Shown: positions 34,863 to 44,392 of the stretch, piece after piece
Position numbering within the stretch: position 1 is the stretch's first letter
Layout: each line of letters starts with the position of its first letter
Source of the DNA: Bradyrhizobium diversitatis
Lineage (GTDB): Bacteria > Pseudomonadota > Alphaproteobacteria > Rhizobiales > Xanthobacteraceae
Direction of reading: 5' to 3'
DNA: 64,000 bases
Assembly: GCF_016031635.1 (NCBI RefSeq)
Contig: NZ_JACEGD010000040.1
Coordinates: 62,001-126,000, forward strand
Position numbers and translations under genes: made by a program
The notes under the pieces: model-generated
What the model saw: only the letters and a program-made list of their open reading frames with translations
What the model was told of the DNA's origin: nothing
The model's database searches: none

Positions 34863-36488
34863 ATGCTCAGTCGTGCGCAGGTACAGCAACTGCTCAACAA
34901 TCTGCTGGAGCTTGGGCCGCGACGCCTGATGGCCTTGGGACTGATCGGCTTTGCCGTTCTCGTCACCGTCGTCGGCGGTACCTATTATCTCAGCCGCCCC
35001 GAGTTCGAAACGCTCTATACCGGCCTCAGCCGCGAAGATGTGACACGCATAGGCGCGGCGCTGCGCGAGCAGAACATCACCTTCGACGTCAATTCCGCCG
35101 GCGATGCGGTCTCGGTGCGCCCGAGCCAGACCATGCAGGCGCGGATGCTGCTTGCCGAGAAGGGGCTGCCGACCAGCGCCAACTCCGGTTACGAGCTGTT
35201 CGACAAGATCGGCTCGCTCGGCCTGACGTCGTTCATGCAGGAGGTCACCAAGCTCCGCGCACTGGAGGGCGAGATTGCACGCACGGTGCAACTGATGAAG
35301 GGCGTGAAGGCGGCGCGGGTGCATATCGTGCTGCCGGTCCGCGGCTCGTTCCGCGCGACGCAGCAGCCGCCATCGGCCTCGGTCGTGCTGCGCACCGACG
35401 GCGCGATTGAGGCGCGCACGGCGCAGTCGATCCGTCATCTCGTCGCCGCCGCCATCCCCGGCATGAGCCGCGACAAGGTGACGGTGCTGGACGCCGACGG
35501 ATCGATGCTGCTCGCCGAAGAGGACGAGGCGAGCGCCGCGCCGACCAAGATGGCCAGCCTTCAGAAGACGGTCGGCGGCATGGTGCAGGAGAATATCCGC
35601 AAGGCGCTGACGCCCTATCTCGGCCTCGACAATTTCGAGGTGAGCGTTGCACCGCAGCTCTCCACCGACAAGCGGCAGATCAACGAGACGGTCTATGATC
35701 CCGAGAGCCGCGCCGAACGTTCGGTCCGGAACGTACGCGAGAAGGAATCGTCGCAGAACGCCGACCGCTCGACGCCGACCACGGTGCAGCAGAACCTTCC
35801 CGACCAGCAGGTGAATGCCGGCGGCGGCAAGAACTCCAGCGAGGACAAGAGCCGCCGCGAGGACGTCACCAATTTCGAGGTCTCGTCCAAGACCACGACG
35901 ACGGTAAGCGACGGCTATTCGGTCAAGAAGCTCTTCATCGCCGTCCTGGTCAACCGCGCGCGGCTGGTCGCCGATCTCGGCGACAAGAGCAACCAGGCCA
36001 TCGTCGACAGCAAGCTTGCAGAGATCAGTCAGCTTGCGGCGACGGCGGGCGGACTGGACAAGACGCGCGGCGACCAGATCCAGGTGACGGCTGTCGACTT
36101 CATCGAGGGATCGCGTGAGCTGGCGCCGGTGCCCCCGATCAGCTTCGTCGAAATGATCAACAAGCAGCTCGGCAGCGTCATCAATGCAGTGACGATCCTG
36201 GCGGTTGCTGCGATGCTGGTCTGGTTCGGACTCCGGCCCGCGGTCAACGGCATTCTGACCCATCGCGCGGAGCAGGAGCAGGCCGAGGCGGCTGAGGCCG
36301 CCCAGATCGAGGCTGCGGCGGCCCTTGCGTTGCCCGACAGCGAGGAGGCCGAGCTCAACCTCGTCGAAGACCTCGAAGGCAAGATGCAGCGAACGCCGCA
36401 GAAGCGGCTCGAGCAGATCGTCCGGCTCGATCAGATGCAGGCGGCTGCGATCCTTAAAGACTGGATGCGACGTGAGGAGGCGGCATGA
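34863..36488 (+). CDS. fliF: Flagellar MS-ring protein FliF
   Basis: Protein of 541 residues. The first membrane helix is near residues 25-45. The ring-building motifs are 'YLSRPEFETLYTGLSREDVTRIGAALREQNI' and 'GYELFDKIGSLGLTSFMQEV'. The second membrane helix is near 440, and the C-terminal FliG-binding tail is acidic. Start ATG 34863 suits the promoter spacing; the frame is open from 34830. It is the platform for rod, C-ring and export gate. It overlaps the next gene by 4 nt. Confidence 0.95.
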   Translation: MLSRAQVQQLLNNLLELGPRRLMALGLIGFAVLVTVVGGTYYLSRPEFETLYTGLSREDVTRIGAALREQNITFDVNSAGDAVSVRPSQTMQARMLLAEKGLPTSANSGYELFDKIGSLGLTSFMQEVTKLRALEGEIARTVQLMKGVKAARVHIVLPVRGSFRATQQPPSASVVLRTDGAIEARTAQSIRHLVAAAIPGMSRDKVTVLDADGSMLLAEEDEASAAPTKMASLQKTVGGMVQENIRKALTPYLGLDNFEVSVAPQLSTDKRQINETVYDPESRAERSVRNVREKESSQNADRSTPTTVQQNLPDQQVNAGGGKNSSEDKSRREDVTNFEVSSKTTTTVSDGYSVKKLFIAVLVNRARLVADLGDKSNQAIVDSKLAEISQLAATAGGLDKTRGDQIQVTAVDFIEGSRELAPVPPISFVEMINKQLGSVINAVTILAVAAMLVWFGLRPAVNGILTHRAEQEQAEAAEAAQIEAAAALALPDSEEAELNLVEDLEGKMQRTPQKRLEQIVRLDQMQAAAILKDWMRREEAA

Positions 36489-37177
36489 ACGCGGCAATCG
36501 GAAAACTCCTGACGCAGTTCGACGCGAATGGCCGGGTCAAGTCGTCGCCGCCTCCGTCGCCGAAAATCCAGGACGTACTGACGCGGTCGAAGGAAGCCCG
36601 GCGCGAGCCGCAACCTCAACCGCAGCCCCAGCCGCAACCGCAGCTACAGGCGCCGCCTCCGCCGCCCGCGACGGAAGCTCCGCCCGCCAACCTCCTGGAC
36701 GATGCCTATCGGCGAGGCCATGCCGCGGGCGTCGCGGAGGGCGACGCCAAGTTGGCGGAGGAGCGCGTCCGCAGTGCGATCCGGCTCGGAGAGGAACGGG
36801 CCAAATGGTCCGACCAGCAGGCGGTCGCGATCGTCGGCGGCTTCGAGGCGGCCTGCCGGGAGATCGAGAGCAACATCGCAAGCTCCGTTGCGCGGATATT
36901 GCTGCCGTTCCTCACCGAGGCGGTGCGCGACAAGGCCATCGGGTCGCTGGTCGAGCAGATTGCGGTGCTGACCGGCGGTTCACCGGTGCCGGTCTTCAAG
37001 GTCACCGGCCCGAGCGAACTGCTCGACCTCGTGAAGACGCAGCTCGAGGCGTCCAGGCGAACCGGCATCGCGTACGAGGCCGCCGACACCTTCGAGGTCC
37101 GCGTCGTGGCCGACCAGACCGTGATCGAGACACAGATCTCCGCCTGGAGTGAACGCCTCAAGGAAGCGCGCCGGTAG
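36485..37177 (+). CDS. fliH: FliH-like export-ATPase regulator
   Basis: Protein of 230 residues. Residues 43-65 are a Pro-Gln repeat and a Pro-rich run, followed by 'AYRRGHAAGVAEGDAKL', the Gly-x3-Gly helix type of FliH. The C-terminal half ('ESNIASSVARILLPFLTEAVRDKAI') resembles the FliI-binding domain. FliH is otherwise missing from the cluster although fliI and fliN are present, which supports the call. Sequence identity to enteric FliH is low, so this rests on motif and position. Confidence 0.65.
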   Translation: MNAAIGKLLTQFDANGRVKSSPPPSPKIQDVLTRSKEARREPQPQPQPQPQPQLQAPPPPPATEAPPANLLDDAYRRGHAAGVAEGDAKLAEERVRSAIRLGEERAKWSDQQAVAIVGGFEAACREIESNIASSVARILLPFLTEAVRDKAIGSLVEQIAVLTGGSPVPVFKVTGPSELLDLVKTQLEASRRTGIAYEAADTFEVRVVADQTVIETQISAWSERLKEARR

Positions 37178-37183
37178 TCCGCC

Positions 37184-38497
37184 ATGGAAGAGGTCAAGCA
37201 TGAGATCGTGATCGTCCGCCGGCGCAGCGCCTTCGCCGAGGAGGCGCATCACGGCGGCGTCTGGAAGATCGCCTATGCGGACTTCATGACCGCGATGATG
37301 GCGTTCTTCCTGGTCATGTGGCTGCTCAATGCGCTCAACCAGGACCAGAAGCAGGTGGTCGCGAGTTACTTCAACCCGATCAAGCTCGCGGAGAACGCAC
37401 CTGCTCCAAAGGGTCTCAAGGATCTCTCCAAGAAGGAGCCGTCCTCGCTCGAAGGCCAGGACGGCAAGCGGCAGCCGGCCGGACCGAACGAAGAACGTCG
37501 CGGTGACTCTCCGACGGCCGAGAAGCCGGCCTCCTACGAGGAGAAGGTCCTGTTCCGCGATCCCTATGCGACGCTCGCGGAGATCGCCAACAGCGCGAAC
37601 CAGTCCACGGGGCAGCGACGTGCCGGCGCTCTGACGTCCGTCGAAGAGGACGGCCTCAAGGGCGGCGACGCCTACCGCGATCCTTTCGATCCCGGCTATT
37701 GGAAGCTGGCGCCGCAGGCGTCCAAGGACGCAGATCGTTTCATCGAGAGTGAGCCCAAGCCGAATGCCTCCGCGCGCGACGGTGCAGCCGGACCAAACCC
37801 GGGCGAGTCGCAGGCGCGCCGGGCCAAGGCGGAAGAGGCCGGCGGAAGCGTGGCTCCGAACGCGGACAGTCCGTCCGCAAGCCTGTCGCCCCTGCTGCCG
37901 CCGGGCCCCGCACCCACGCAATCCTCGCGCGAGGGCAGCGCCCAGCCTGGCGCTCAAGCCAATGCCGGCCTCCAGGCGCGTCCCAACGACACGGCAAAGG
38001 AGTCCGAACCGCGCGATGCGGCGCAAACGCAGCAGCCGACCCTCAAGCAGCTTCAGTCCGCGATCGCGGACGCGCTGTCGGACATCAAGACGGGGGCGGG
38101 GCCGGCGGCCGAGGTGCGTCAGGTCGAGGAAGGTCTCCTGGTCAGCCTGACCGACGATGCGAGCTTCGGCATGTTCGCGGTCGGCTCGGCCGAGCCGCGG
38201 CCCGAGCTGATCCGCGTGATCGACAAGATCGGGCCGCTGCTGACGAAACGCCAGGGCACGATCATCGTGCGCGGCCATACCGACAATCGGCCATACCGTT
38301 CGGAAACCTACGACAACTGGCGGCTGTCGACTGCTCGTGCGCAAATGGCCTACTACATGCTGGTTCGCTCCGGCGTCGATGCGCGGCGGATCGAGCATAT
38401 CGAAGGCTACGCCGACCGGCGGCCGAAGCTTCCGAACGATCCGGCGGCCGCACAGAACCGCCGGATCGAGATCCTGATCCGGGAGAAACGCCCTTGA
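37184..38497 (+). CDS. motB: Motor stator protein MotB
   Basis: Protein of 437 residues, longer than enteric MotB (about 310). The membrane helix contains the proton-carrying Asp33 in 'IAYADFMTAMMAFFLVMWLL'. Residues 80-290 are a long, charged and Pro-rich linker, as in rhizobia. The C-terminal OmpA-like domain has 'VRGHTDNRPYRSETYDNWRLSTARAQ' and 'AAAQNRRIEILI' for peptidoglycan binding. It overlaps motC by 4 nt. The linker is where MotC would act on stator opening. Confidence 0.92.
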   Translation: MEEVKHEIVIVRRRSAFAEEAHHGGVWKIAYADFMTAMMAFFLVMWLLNALNQDQKQVVASYFNPIKLAENAPAPKGLKDLSKKEPSSLEGQDGKRQPAGPNEERRGDSPTAEKPASYEEKVLFRDPYATLAEIANSANQSTGQRRAGALTSVEEDGLKGGDAYRDPFDPGYWKLAPQASKDADRFIESEPKPNASARDGAAGPNPGESQARRAKAEEAGGSVAPNADSPSASLSPLLPPGPAPTQSSREGSAQPGAQANAGLQARPNDTAKESEPRDAAQTQQPTLKQLQSAIADALSDIKTGAGPAAEVRQVEEGLLVSLTDDASFGMFAVGSAEPRPELIRVIDKIGPLLTKRQGTIIVRGHTDNRPYRSETYDNWRLSTARAQMAYYMLVRSGVDARRIEHIEGYADRRPKLPNDPAAAQNRRIEILIREKRP

Positions 38498-39672
38498 TCA
38501 GGCTGCTGCGCCGCGCCGCCTTGCTGCTGCTGCCGTTCACGGCGGCGAGCGTATTTGCCCAGCCTGCGCCCCAGTCCGGCGAGCCCTATGAGCTCGTTCG
38601 TGCGCTACAGGCGGTGCAGGACGGCATCGCCAATGGCGACACCGCCGCGCACAGCAGCCACATCGCGCTGATCCGGCAGATCGGCGAGAAGTTTCTCGCG
38701 GCCGATCCCGCCGTGTGGAGCAATCCGCAGAACAGCCAGGCCGTGGTCATCTACCTGCTCAGCGGCGGTGCGCCGCAGGTCGTCCGCAAGTTGCCGCGCG
38801 ACAGGATGACCGTCGACGAGCGGCTGTTCAATGGTGCGCTCGCCTATGTCGAGGGTCGTCAGGACGACGCGCGGGAGTTGCTCAAGGACGTCAAGCCGCG
38901 GACGATTCCCTCGGGCCTTGGCGGACAGGTCGCGCTGGTCCAGGGCGCGCTGTTCGCGCGCGCCGAGGCATCGCTCGCGATCGAGCGTCTGGACGATGCG
39001 CGCCTGCTGTTGCCCGGCACGCTCGTCGAGGAGGCGGCGCTGCGGCGCGAGATCCTGCTGGTGGGTCAGGCGGAGGATTTCGAGAAGTTCGAGTTCCTGA
39101 CGCTGGCCTATATCCGCCATTACCGCAACTCGATCTATGCCGGCGATTTCTGGCAGCGATTCTCCGCAGGGCTGACGCAGTCGAGCCTGGCGCTCGACGA
39201 GCGCCGCTTTGCGCGGATCACAGCCCTGTTGGAGCAGATCGATCGTGCGAGCCGCCTCAAGCTGTACCTCGTAATCGCGCGCGCCGCGATGGTGCGCGGA
39301 CGGCTGGCCGTGACCCGGCTTGCCGGCGAGCGGGCGCTGGCGCTCAGCGCCGACGCCTCGGCGGATCGCGAGCGCGCCCATTTCTTCCGCGGCGCCTCGC
39401 GGGTGCTCACCGACGAATATGACGGCGGTCTCGCCGAGCTGAAGGCACTCGACCGGTCGAAGCTGCCCGAGCGCGACGTCCCCCTTCTGAATGCCACGGT
39501 GCAGCTCGCGCTCGACGTCCGCAAGCCGTTCGCAGGCGGATCCGTTGCGGCCGCCGACAAGCCTCCGGCAACGCCGGCGCGGCTGGATCTGTCCTCATCG
39601 ATCGCGACGCTCGCGCGCGCGCAGAAGCAGCTCGGCGAGCTCGAACTCCTTACCAGGGACCGCCGTCTATGA
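38494..39672 (+). CDS. motC: Periplasmic motility protein MotC
   Basis: Protein of 392 residues with a signal peptide (cleavage near VFA) and a helical, repeat-like mature part. In Sinorhizobium MotC is periplasmic, binds MotB and needs MotE for stability; gene order motB-motC-fliK is the same there. The motifs 'EPYELVRALQAVQDGIANGD' and 'VVIYLLSGGAPQVVRKL' agree with rhizobial MotC. It overlaps fliK by 4 nt. Confidence 0.88.
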   Translation: MIRLLRRAALLLLPFTAASVFAQPAPQSGEPYELVRALQAVQDGIANGDTAAHSSHIALIRQIGEKFLAADPAVWSNPQNSQAVVIYLLSGGAPQVVRKLPRDRMTVDERLFNGALAYVEGRQDDARELLKDVKPRTIPSGLGGQVALVQGALFARAEASLAIERLDDARLLLPGTLVEEAALRREILLVGQAEDFEKFEFLTLAYIRHYRNSIYAGDFWQRFSAGLTQSSLALDERRFARITALLEQIDRASRLKLYLVIARAAMVRGRLAVTRLAGERALALSADASADRERAHFFRGASRVLTDEYDGGLAELKALDRSKLPERDVPLLNATVQLALDVRKPFAGGSVAAADKPPATPARLDLSSSIATLARAQKQLGELELLTRDRRL

Positions 39673-41024
39673 CCAAGCTCAGTGGAACCTCCGGACAGCT
39701 CTTCTCGGGTCTCGCCGAGAGCCTCAACGTGCGCGGGACGTCACGATCCGCAAAGAGCGCCGGAACCAGACCGCAGGCAAACTCGTCGTTCAACGATCTG
39801 CTCCACACCGTCTCGAATCTCGCGAAGCAGGCACTGAGCGATGGTGCCGGCGACACGACCGCAAAGACCGGAACGCTGCGCACGCGTCTGGTCCACCCCA
39901 ACGAGCAGGAGAAGCCGAAGGACGCGACGGTACGCGAACGCATCGCGGTGTCCCAGGAACCAGAGGCCACAGAGGAGTCCTCCTCCGACAACAAGGCCGA
40001 CAGGTCGTCGGAGAAACTACGGCCGGTGGATCAAGCCGCCGGAGCGGACGTCCAGGGTCAATCGGGCATTGCCGTGGTGGTCGGGCAGGAGATCGCTGCC
40101 GCGCCTGCCGTGAAGACGCAGCTGCAATTGCTGTCCGCCGACAAGGACGGACCCGCCCGCGACGAGCGGTCCTCCACGACGAAGCGCGAGGCTTCCGGCA
40201 CGGGCGCGGCGAAGGTAGCGACGGTCGACACCGCCCCGTCCGGTGTCGCTCCCACCGCCGCGCGCTCGCACGCTGCGGTTTCGCAAGCGATGGGCGCGGC
40301 TCAATCGGCACCGACGCAAGGCATCGAGGCTTCGAGTGCAATGCCCGCATCAGCGGGCTTCGAGGCGGTCACGGCCAATGTCGAGCGCGCCGCCAAGGCC
40401 TCGGCACGCGCCGCGCTGCCCGAGACGACCAAGGTCACCGTGGTCCAGCAGGAGACCCATCTGCCGCCGGCGCAGTTCAACGCCCCGCAACAGGTCGCCA
40501 ATGCAGTCGTCGCCGAGCTCAAGGAGTCCTCGGCACCGGCGGCGTCGGCCGCGCCGGACCTTGCGGCTTCCCAGACCAATGCGCCGGATCAGCCGCTCAA
40601 GATCCTGACCGTCAATCTCGAACCACCGGCACTCGGCAACGTCACCGTGCGCCTGCGTCTCGTCGGCACCGAAGTGTCCGTCCAGCTTGCGGCCGAGCGC
40701 AAGGACACGAGCCAGATGCTCGACCAGCAGCGCGACCAGATCCGCGATCTCATGCAGTCGGCGGGCTACGTCGCCGACGTCGCGCCAGTCCAGCACGGCT
40801 CGCTGGACGGATTCCAGAGCGGCTCCGGCCAATCGCAGTCGCAGCTCTCGGGCCAGCACCAGCCCTCGTCGCAGTCGCAAGGCACGTTCGGCGGCGCCGG
40901 CACGTCGTCGGGACAATCCGACGGCGGTGCGAAGCAGGCCCGGCAGGAGCGCCAGTTCAACCAGGAGACGCGTCATGATCAGGACGTGGTGCCGCATCAT
41001 CGTCGCGGCCCTGTTTATCTCTAG
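39669..41024 (+). CDS. fliK: Hook-length control protein FliK
   Basis: Protein of 451 residues. It has a long Ala/Ser/Thr-rich, low-complexity ruler part, and then at residues about 310-375 a FliK C-terminal domain with 'ILTVNLEPPALGNVTVRLRLVGTEVSVQLAAER'. A Gln/Ser-rich tail follows. Rhizobial homologues were first called MotD. It measures hook length and signals FlhB to switch substrate. The last 50 nt overlap the next gene in another frame. Confidence 0.82.
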   Translation: MTKLSGTSGQLFSGLAESLNVRGTSRSAKSAGTRPQANSSFNDLLHTVSNLAKQALSDGAGDTTAKTGTLRTRLVHPNEQEKPKDATVRERIAVSQEPEATEESSSDNKADRSSEKLRPVDQAAGADVQGQSGIAVVVGQEIAAAPAVKTQLQLLSADKDGPARDERSSTTKREASGTGAAKVATVDTAPSGVAPTAARSHAAVSQAMGAAQSAPTQGIEASSAMPASAGFEAVTANVERAAKASARAALPETTKVTVVQQETHLPPAQFNAPQQVANAVVAELKESSAPAASAAPDLAASQTNAPDQPLKILTVNLEPPALGNVTVRLRLVGTEVSVQLAAERKDTSQMLDQQRDQIRDLMQSAGYVADVAPVQHGSLDGFQSGSGQSQSQLSGQHQPSSQSQGTFGGAGTSSGQSDGGAKQARQERQFNQETRHDQDVVPHHRRGPVYL

Positions 41025-41556
41025 TGCGAGCGCTGCCCAGGCGGCCGCCGACATTGCGCGCCCCTGCGAACGCGAGATGGCGCGCGCGGCTCGGCAGCAC
41101 GGGATTCCGCTCGGCATTCTCTACGCCGTCGGCCTCACCGAGACCGGTCGGCGCGGCGCGCTGCATCCTTACGCCCTCGGCGCCGACGGCCAGACCGTGT
41201 TCGCCAAGGACATGGATGACGCAATCGCGAATTTCGAGACGATGCGCAGCAAGGGGATCAAGCTCATCGACCTCGGTTGCATGCAGATCAACCATTATTA
41301 CCACGGCGAGAAGTTCGCTTCGGTACGGGCGATGTTCGATCCCACCAGGAACGTCGACTACGCCGCGCGCTTCCTCAAGGAGCTGAAGCAGCGCGAAGGC
41401 AGCTGGACCATGGCGGTCGCGCGCTACAATGCCGGTCCCAACAACCAGCCGGCGCAGAAGCGCTACGTCTGTCACATCGTCGCTCATCTCGTCTCGAGCG
41501 GGTTCGGCGCGTGGACCGACAAGGCGCGCTCGTTCTGCCAACCGAAAACGACATGA
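40975..41556 (+). CDS. Flagellar lytic transglycosylase
   Basis: Protein of 193 residues with a signal peptide (cleavage near AQA) and an SLT domain. The catalytic Glu56 lies in 'YAVGLTETGRRG'; 'DLGCMQINHYYH' and 'AVARYNAGPN' are the other SLT motifs. The ATG lies within fliK, with AGGAGA 7 nt before it. Its place between fliK and flgE suggests local opening of peptidoglycan for rod passage, because the rod-binding protein at 50295 lacks the muramidase domain of enteric FlgJ. Confidence 0.88.
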   Translation: MIRTWCRIIVAALFISSASAAQAAADIARPCEREMARAARQHGIPLGILYAVGLTETGRRGALHPYALGADGQTVFAKDMDDAIANFETMRSKGIKLIDLGCMQINHYYHGEKFASVRAMFDPTRNVDYAARFLKELKQREGSWTMAVARYNAGPNNQPAQKRYVCHIVAHLVSSGFGAWTDKARSFCQPKTT

Positions 41557-41590
41557 CAACATGAAGTTGTGCATCGCTTCCAATCATCAG

Positions 41591-41614
41591 CCCCGCGCAA
41601 GCAAGACCCCCCAT
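41591..41614 (+). promoter_or_regulatory. Flagellar promoter motif (flgE operon)
   Basis: CCCCGCGCAAGC matches 11 of 12 core positions; the CAAG core is 49 nt before the flgE ATG. The right half differs from the other sites. Confidence 0.5.
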
Positions 41615-41646
41615 TGTAGCTGCAACCTACCAAAGGAGCCCAATTC

Positions 41647-42879
41647 ATGAGCCTGTATGGTGTTATGCGCACCGGCGTTTCCGGTATGTCTGCGCAGTCC
41701 AACAAGCTGTCGACGGTCTCGGACAACATCGCCAACGTCAACACGACCGGCTACAAGCGGGCTTCCACGGAGTTCTCCTCGCTGATCCTGAAGAGCGGCT
41801 CCGGCAATTACGATTCCGGCGCCGTCGAGACCACGGTCCGCTACGCCATCAGCGACGCGGGACACACGCAGTTCACCACGTCGACCACGGACCTCGCCGT
41901 CCAGGGCAACGGCTTCTTCGTGGTCTCGAACGCCAACAACACGCAGCAATATCTGACGCGCGCCGGCTCGTTCGTGCCGGACGCCCAGGGCAATCTGGTC
42001 AACGCGGCCGGCTACTATCTTCTAGGGCAGCCCGGTCTCGTGACCAACTTCTCGCAGAACAGCCTGTCCGGCATGCAGATCGTCAACGTTGCCCAGGTTC
42101 CGCAGGTGCCTGTGCCGTCGACGGCGGCAACGCTCACGACCGGAAATCTGGATCCGAAGGCGGCTGTTATCGCCGGTCCGCCCGGCCCGGCGTCATACTC
42201 ATCGAAGAGCTCGATCGTGGCCTACAACAATATCGGCCAGGCCGTTACGCTCGACGTCTATATGTCCCACACGGCGACGGCTGCCGGCTCGGATACCTGG
42301 CAGATTCAGGTCTATGACTCCGCGACGGGCACCTCGCTCGGCGCCGCCACCACGTTCACCTTCGACACCACGGCGGCCGGCAGGGGCGCGCTGGACGCGG
42401 CGAGCCCGACCGGTCTCACCGTGACCGTCCCCGGCGGTGCGGCGCTGACCATGGACCTGTCGAACATGACGCAGGTCGGAACCGACTTCAGCTTCAAGGC
42501 GACCGTCAATGGCAGCGTTCCCTCGGCCATCGACAAGGTCGACGTCGACGATGCGGGCCACGTGACGGCGATTCTCAAGAACGGGCAGCAGCTGACGCTC
42601 TACACGATCATGCTTGCCGACGTCGCGAGTCCCGACAATCTGACGCCCGAGCCGGGCAACGTCTATTCGACCAACCTGGATTCCGGCAACGCGCAGGCGG
42701 GAAATGCCGGCACCGGCGGGCTCGGCACGATCCAGTCCGGCGCCCTGGAAGCCTCCAACGTCGACCTCGCGGACGAACTCACCGGGATGATCGAGGCCCA
42801 GCGCGGCTTCACTGCGAACTCGAAATCGTTCCAGACCGGTGCCGACCTGCTCGACGTCGTCGTCAACTTGAAGCGCTGA
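41647..42879 (+). CDS. flgE: Flagellar hook protein FlgE
   Basis: Protein of 410 residues. The N-terminus 'SGMSAQSNKLSTVSDNIANVNTTGYKRASTEFSSL' and the C-terminus 'LEASNVDLADELTGMIEAQRGFTANSKSFQTGADLLD' are those of FlgE, and the middle has the hook D1/D2 insert. AAAGGAG stands 9 nt before the ATG. Polymerises into the hook; its length is set by FliK. Confidence 0.95.
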   Translation: MSLYGVMRTGVSGMSAQSNKLSTVSDNIANVNTTGYKRASTEFSSLILKSGSGNYDSGAVETTVRYAISDAGHTQFTTSTTDLAVQGNGFFVVSNANNTQQYLTRAGSFVPDAQGNLVNAAGYYLLGQPGLVTNFSQNSLSGMQIVNVAQVPQVPVPSTAATLTTGNLDPKAAVIAGPPGPASYSSKSSIVAYNNIGQAVTLDVYMSHTATAAGSDTWQIQVYDSATGTSLGAATTFTFDTTAAGRGALDAASPTGLTVTVPGGAALTMDLSNMTQVGTDFSFKATVNGSVPSAIDKVDVDDAGHVTAILKNGQQLTLYTIMLADVASPDNLTPEPGNVYSTNLDSGNAQAGNAGTGGLGTIQSGALEASNVDLADELTGMIEAQRGFTANSKSFQTGADLLDVVVNLKR

Positions 42880-42913
42880 ATTCTTCAGCGCCCATTCCGG
42901 GCAAGAGCAACCC

Positions 42914-44389
42914 ATGTCCCTGACCTCCGCTCTCGACTCCGCTCGCGCTTCGCTCATGGCGTCGGGCATTCAGTCGTCGACGATCTCGCGCAACATCGCC
43001 GGTGCCAGCGCTGCCGGCTATTCGCGCAAGATCGCCGTGCTGGACAATCTGCCAGGTGCCGGCGTCTACGTCGCGGCGATCCAGCGCGCCGCGAGCGGCG
43101 GCCTGTTCACCAACGTCCTGACCGCGACCTCGGCGTCCGCCAAGCAAAGCGTGATCTATGACGGTCTCCAGAAGATTGCGGCATCGACCGTGGATGATCC
43201 CGAGCTGGATCAATCGCCGACGGCGCAGCTCAATGCGCTGAAGCAGGCGCTGCAGAAATATGCCAACGCCCCGGACAACACCACGCTGGCGCAGGCGGCG
43301 GTCGCGTCCGCCAAGGACATGGCCACCGCGCTGAACCAGGCGACCCGGACCGTGCAGTCGGTCCGCGAGGGCGCCGATGCCGACATGAGGACGTCGGTCC
43401 AGAACATCAACCAGCTGCTCTCCCAGTTCGAGACGGTGAATACCGCGATCGTGAAGGGCACGATCTCCGGCGACGACATCACCGATTACCTCGACCAGCG
43501 CGACAACATCGTCTCGCAGCTGTCGCAGGAGGTCGGCGTCACGATGTCGATCCGTCCCAACGGCGACGCTGCGCTCTACGCCGACAGCGGTGTCGTGCTG
43601 TTCGACAAGACGGCGCGGACCGTGAGCTTTGCGCCGACGAATGCCTACACCGCCGGCACCACGGGCAATGCGGTCTACATCGACGGCGTCCCCGTGACCG
43701 GGGCCAATTCGGTGATGCCGCTGAAGTCGGGCAAGCTCGCGGGTCTCGCCCAGCTGCGTGACCAGGACGCCGTCACTTATCAGAGCCAGCTCGACGAAAT
43801 CGCGCGCGGCCTGATCAACACTTTCAGGGAAATCGATCAGACCGCCGCGGCGCTGCCCGACGTCCCCGGTCTGTTCACCTATCCCGGCGCGCCGGCCATG
43901 CCCGCGAGCGCCACCGTCTCGGTGGGCCTCGCCGGCACGATCTCGGTCGCCGCATCGGTCGATCCGGCCTTGGGCGGCAACCCGAACCTGCTGCGCGACG
44001 GCGCGATCAGCGGAAACCCCGCCTACCAATACAACACCGCGGGCAACGGCGGCTACTCGACCCGGCTGCAGCAGCTCATCGACGGCATGGATGCGTCGCA
44101 ACCGTTCGATCCAACAACGCAAGGCAAGCCGAGCGGCAACCTGATCGACTTCGCATCGTCGTCGACGAGCTGGATCGAGAACCAGCGCAAGACCGCCAAC
44201 GACAACTCCGAGTACCAGAACACGCTGCTCAACCGCAGCATCACGGCGTTGTCGAACGTCAACGGCGTCAACATGGACGACGAGATGGCGTTGATGCTCC
44301 AGGTCGAGCGAACCTACTCGGCCTCGTCAAAGATCATTTCGACCGTCGATGAAATGCTGCAGAGCCTGCTGGCTGCCGTGGGGAACTAA
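42914..44389 (+). CDS. flgK: Hook-filament junction protein FlgK
   Basis: Protein of 491 residues (enteric FlgK about 550). It has 'SRNIAGASAAGYSRKIAVL' at the N-terminus, the FlgK-specific 'YLDQRDNIVSQLSQEVGV', and 'NMDDEMALMLQVERTYSASSKIISTVDEML' at the C-terminus. First junction protein between hook and filament. 3 nt separate it from flgL. Confidence 0.94.
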   Translation: MSLTSALDSARASLMASGIQSSTISRNIAGASAAGYSRKIAVLDNLPGAGVYVAAIQRAASGGLFTNVLTATSASAKQSVIYDGLQKIAASTVDDPELDQSPTAQLNALKQALQKYANAPDNTTLAQAAVASAKDMATALNQATRTVQSVREGADADMRTSVQNINQLLSQFETVNTAIVKGTISGDDITDYLDQRDNIVSQLSQEVGVTMSIRPNGDAALYADSGVVLFDKTARTVSFAPTNAYTAGTTGNAVYIDGVPVTGANSVMPLKSGKLAGLAQLRDQDAVTYQSQLDEIARGLINTFREIDQTAAALPDVPGLFTYPGAPAMPASATVSVGLAGTISVAASVDPALGGNPNLLRDGAISGNPAYQYNTAGNGGYSTRLQQLIDGMDASQPFDPTTQGKPSGNLIDFASSSTSWIENQRKTANDNSEYQNTLLNRSITALSNVNGVNMDDEMALMLQVERTYSASSKIISTVDEMLQSLLAAVGN

Positions 44390-44392
44390 GCC

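Noticed and set aside
36613..36660. Repeat array at the Pro-Gln codons of fliH
   Set aside because: A short in-frame low-complexity run inside a coding region, not a CRISPR or mobile repeat.
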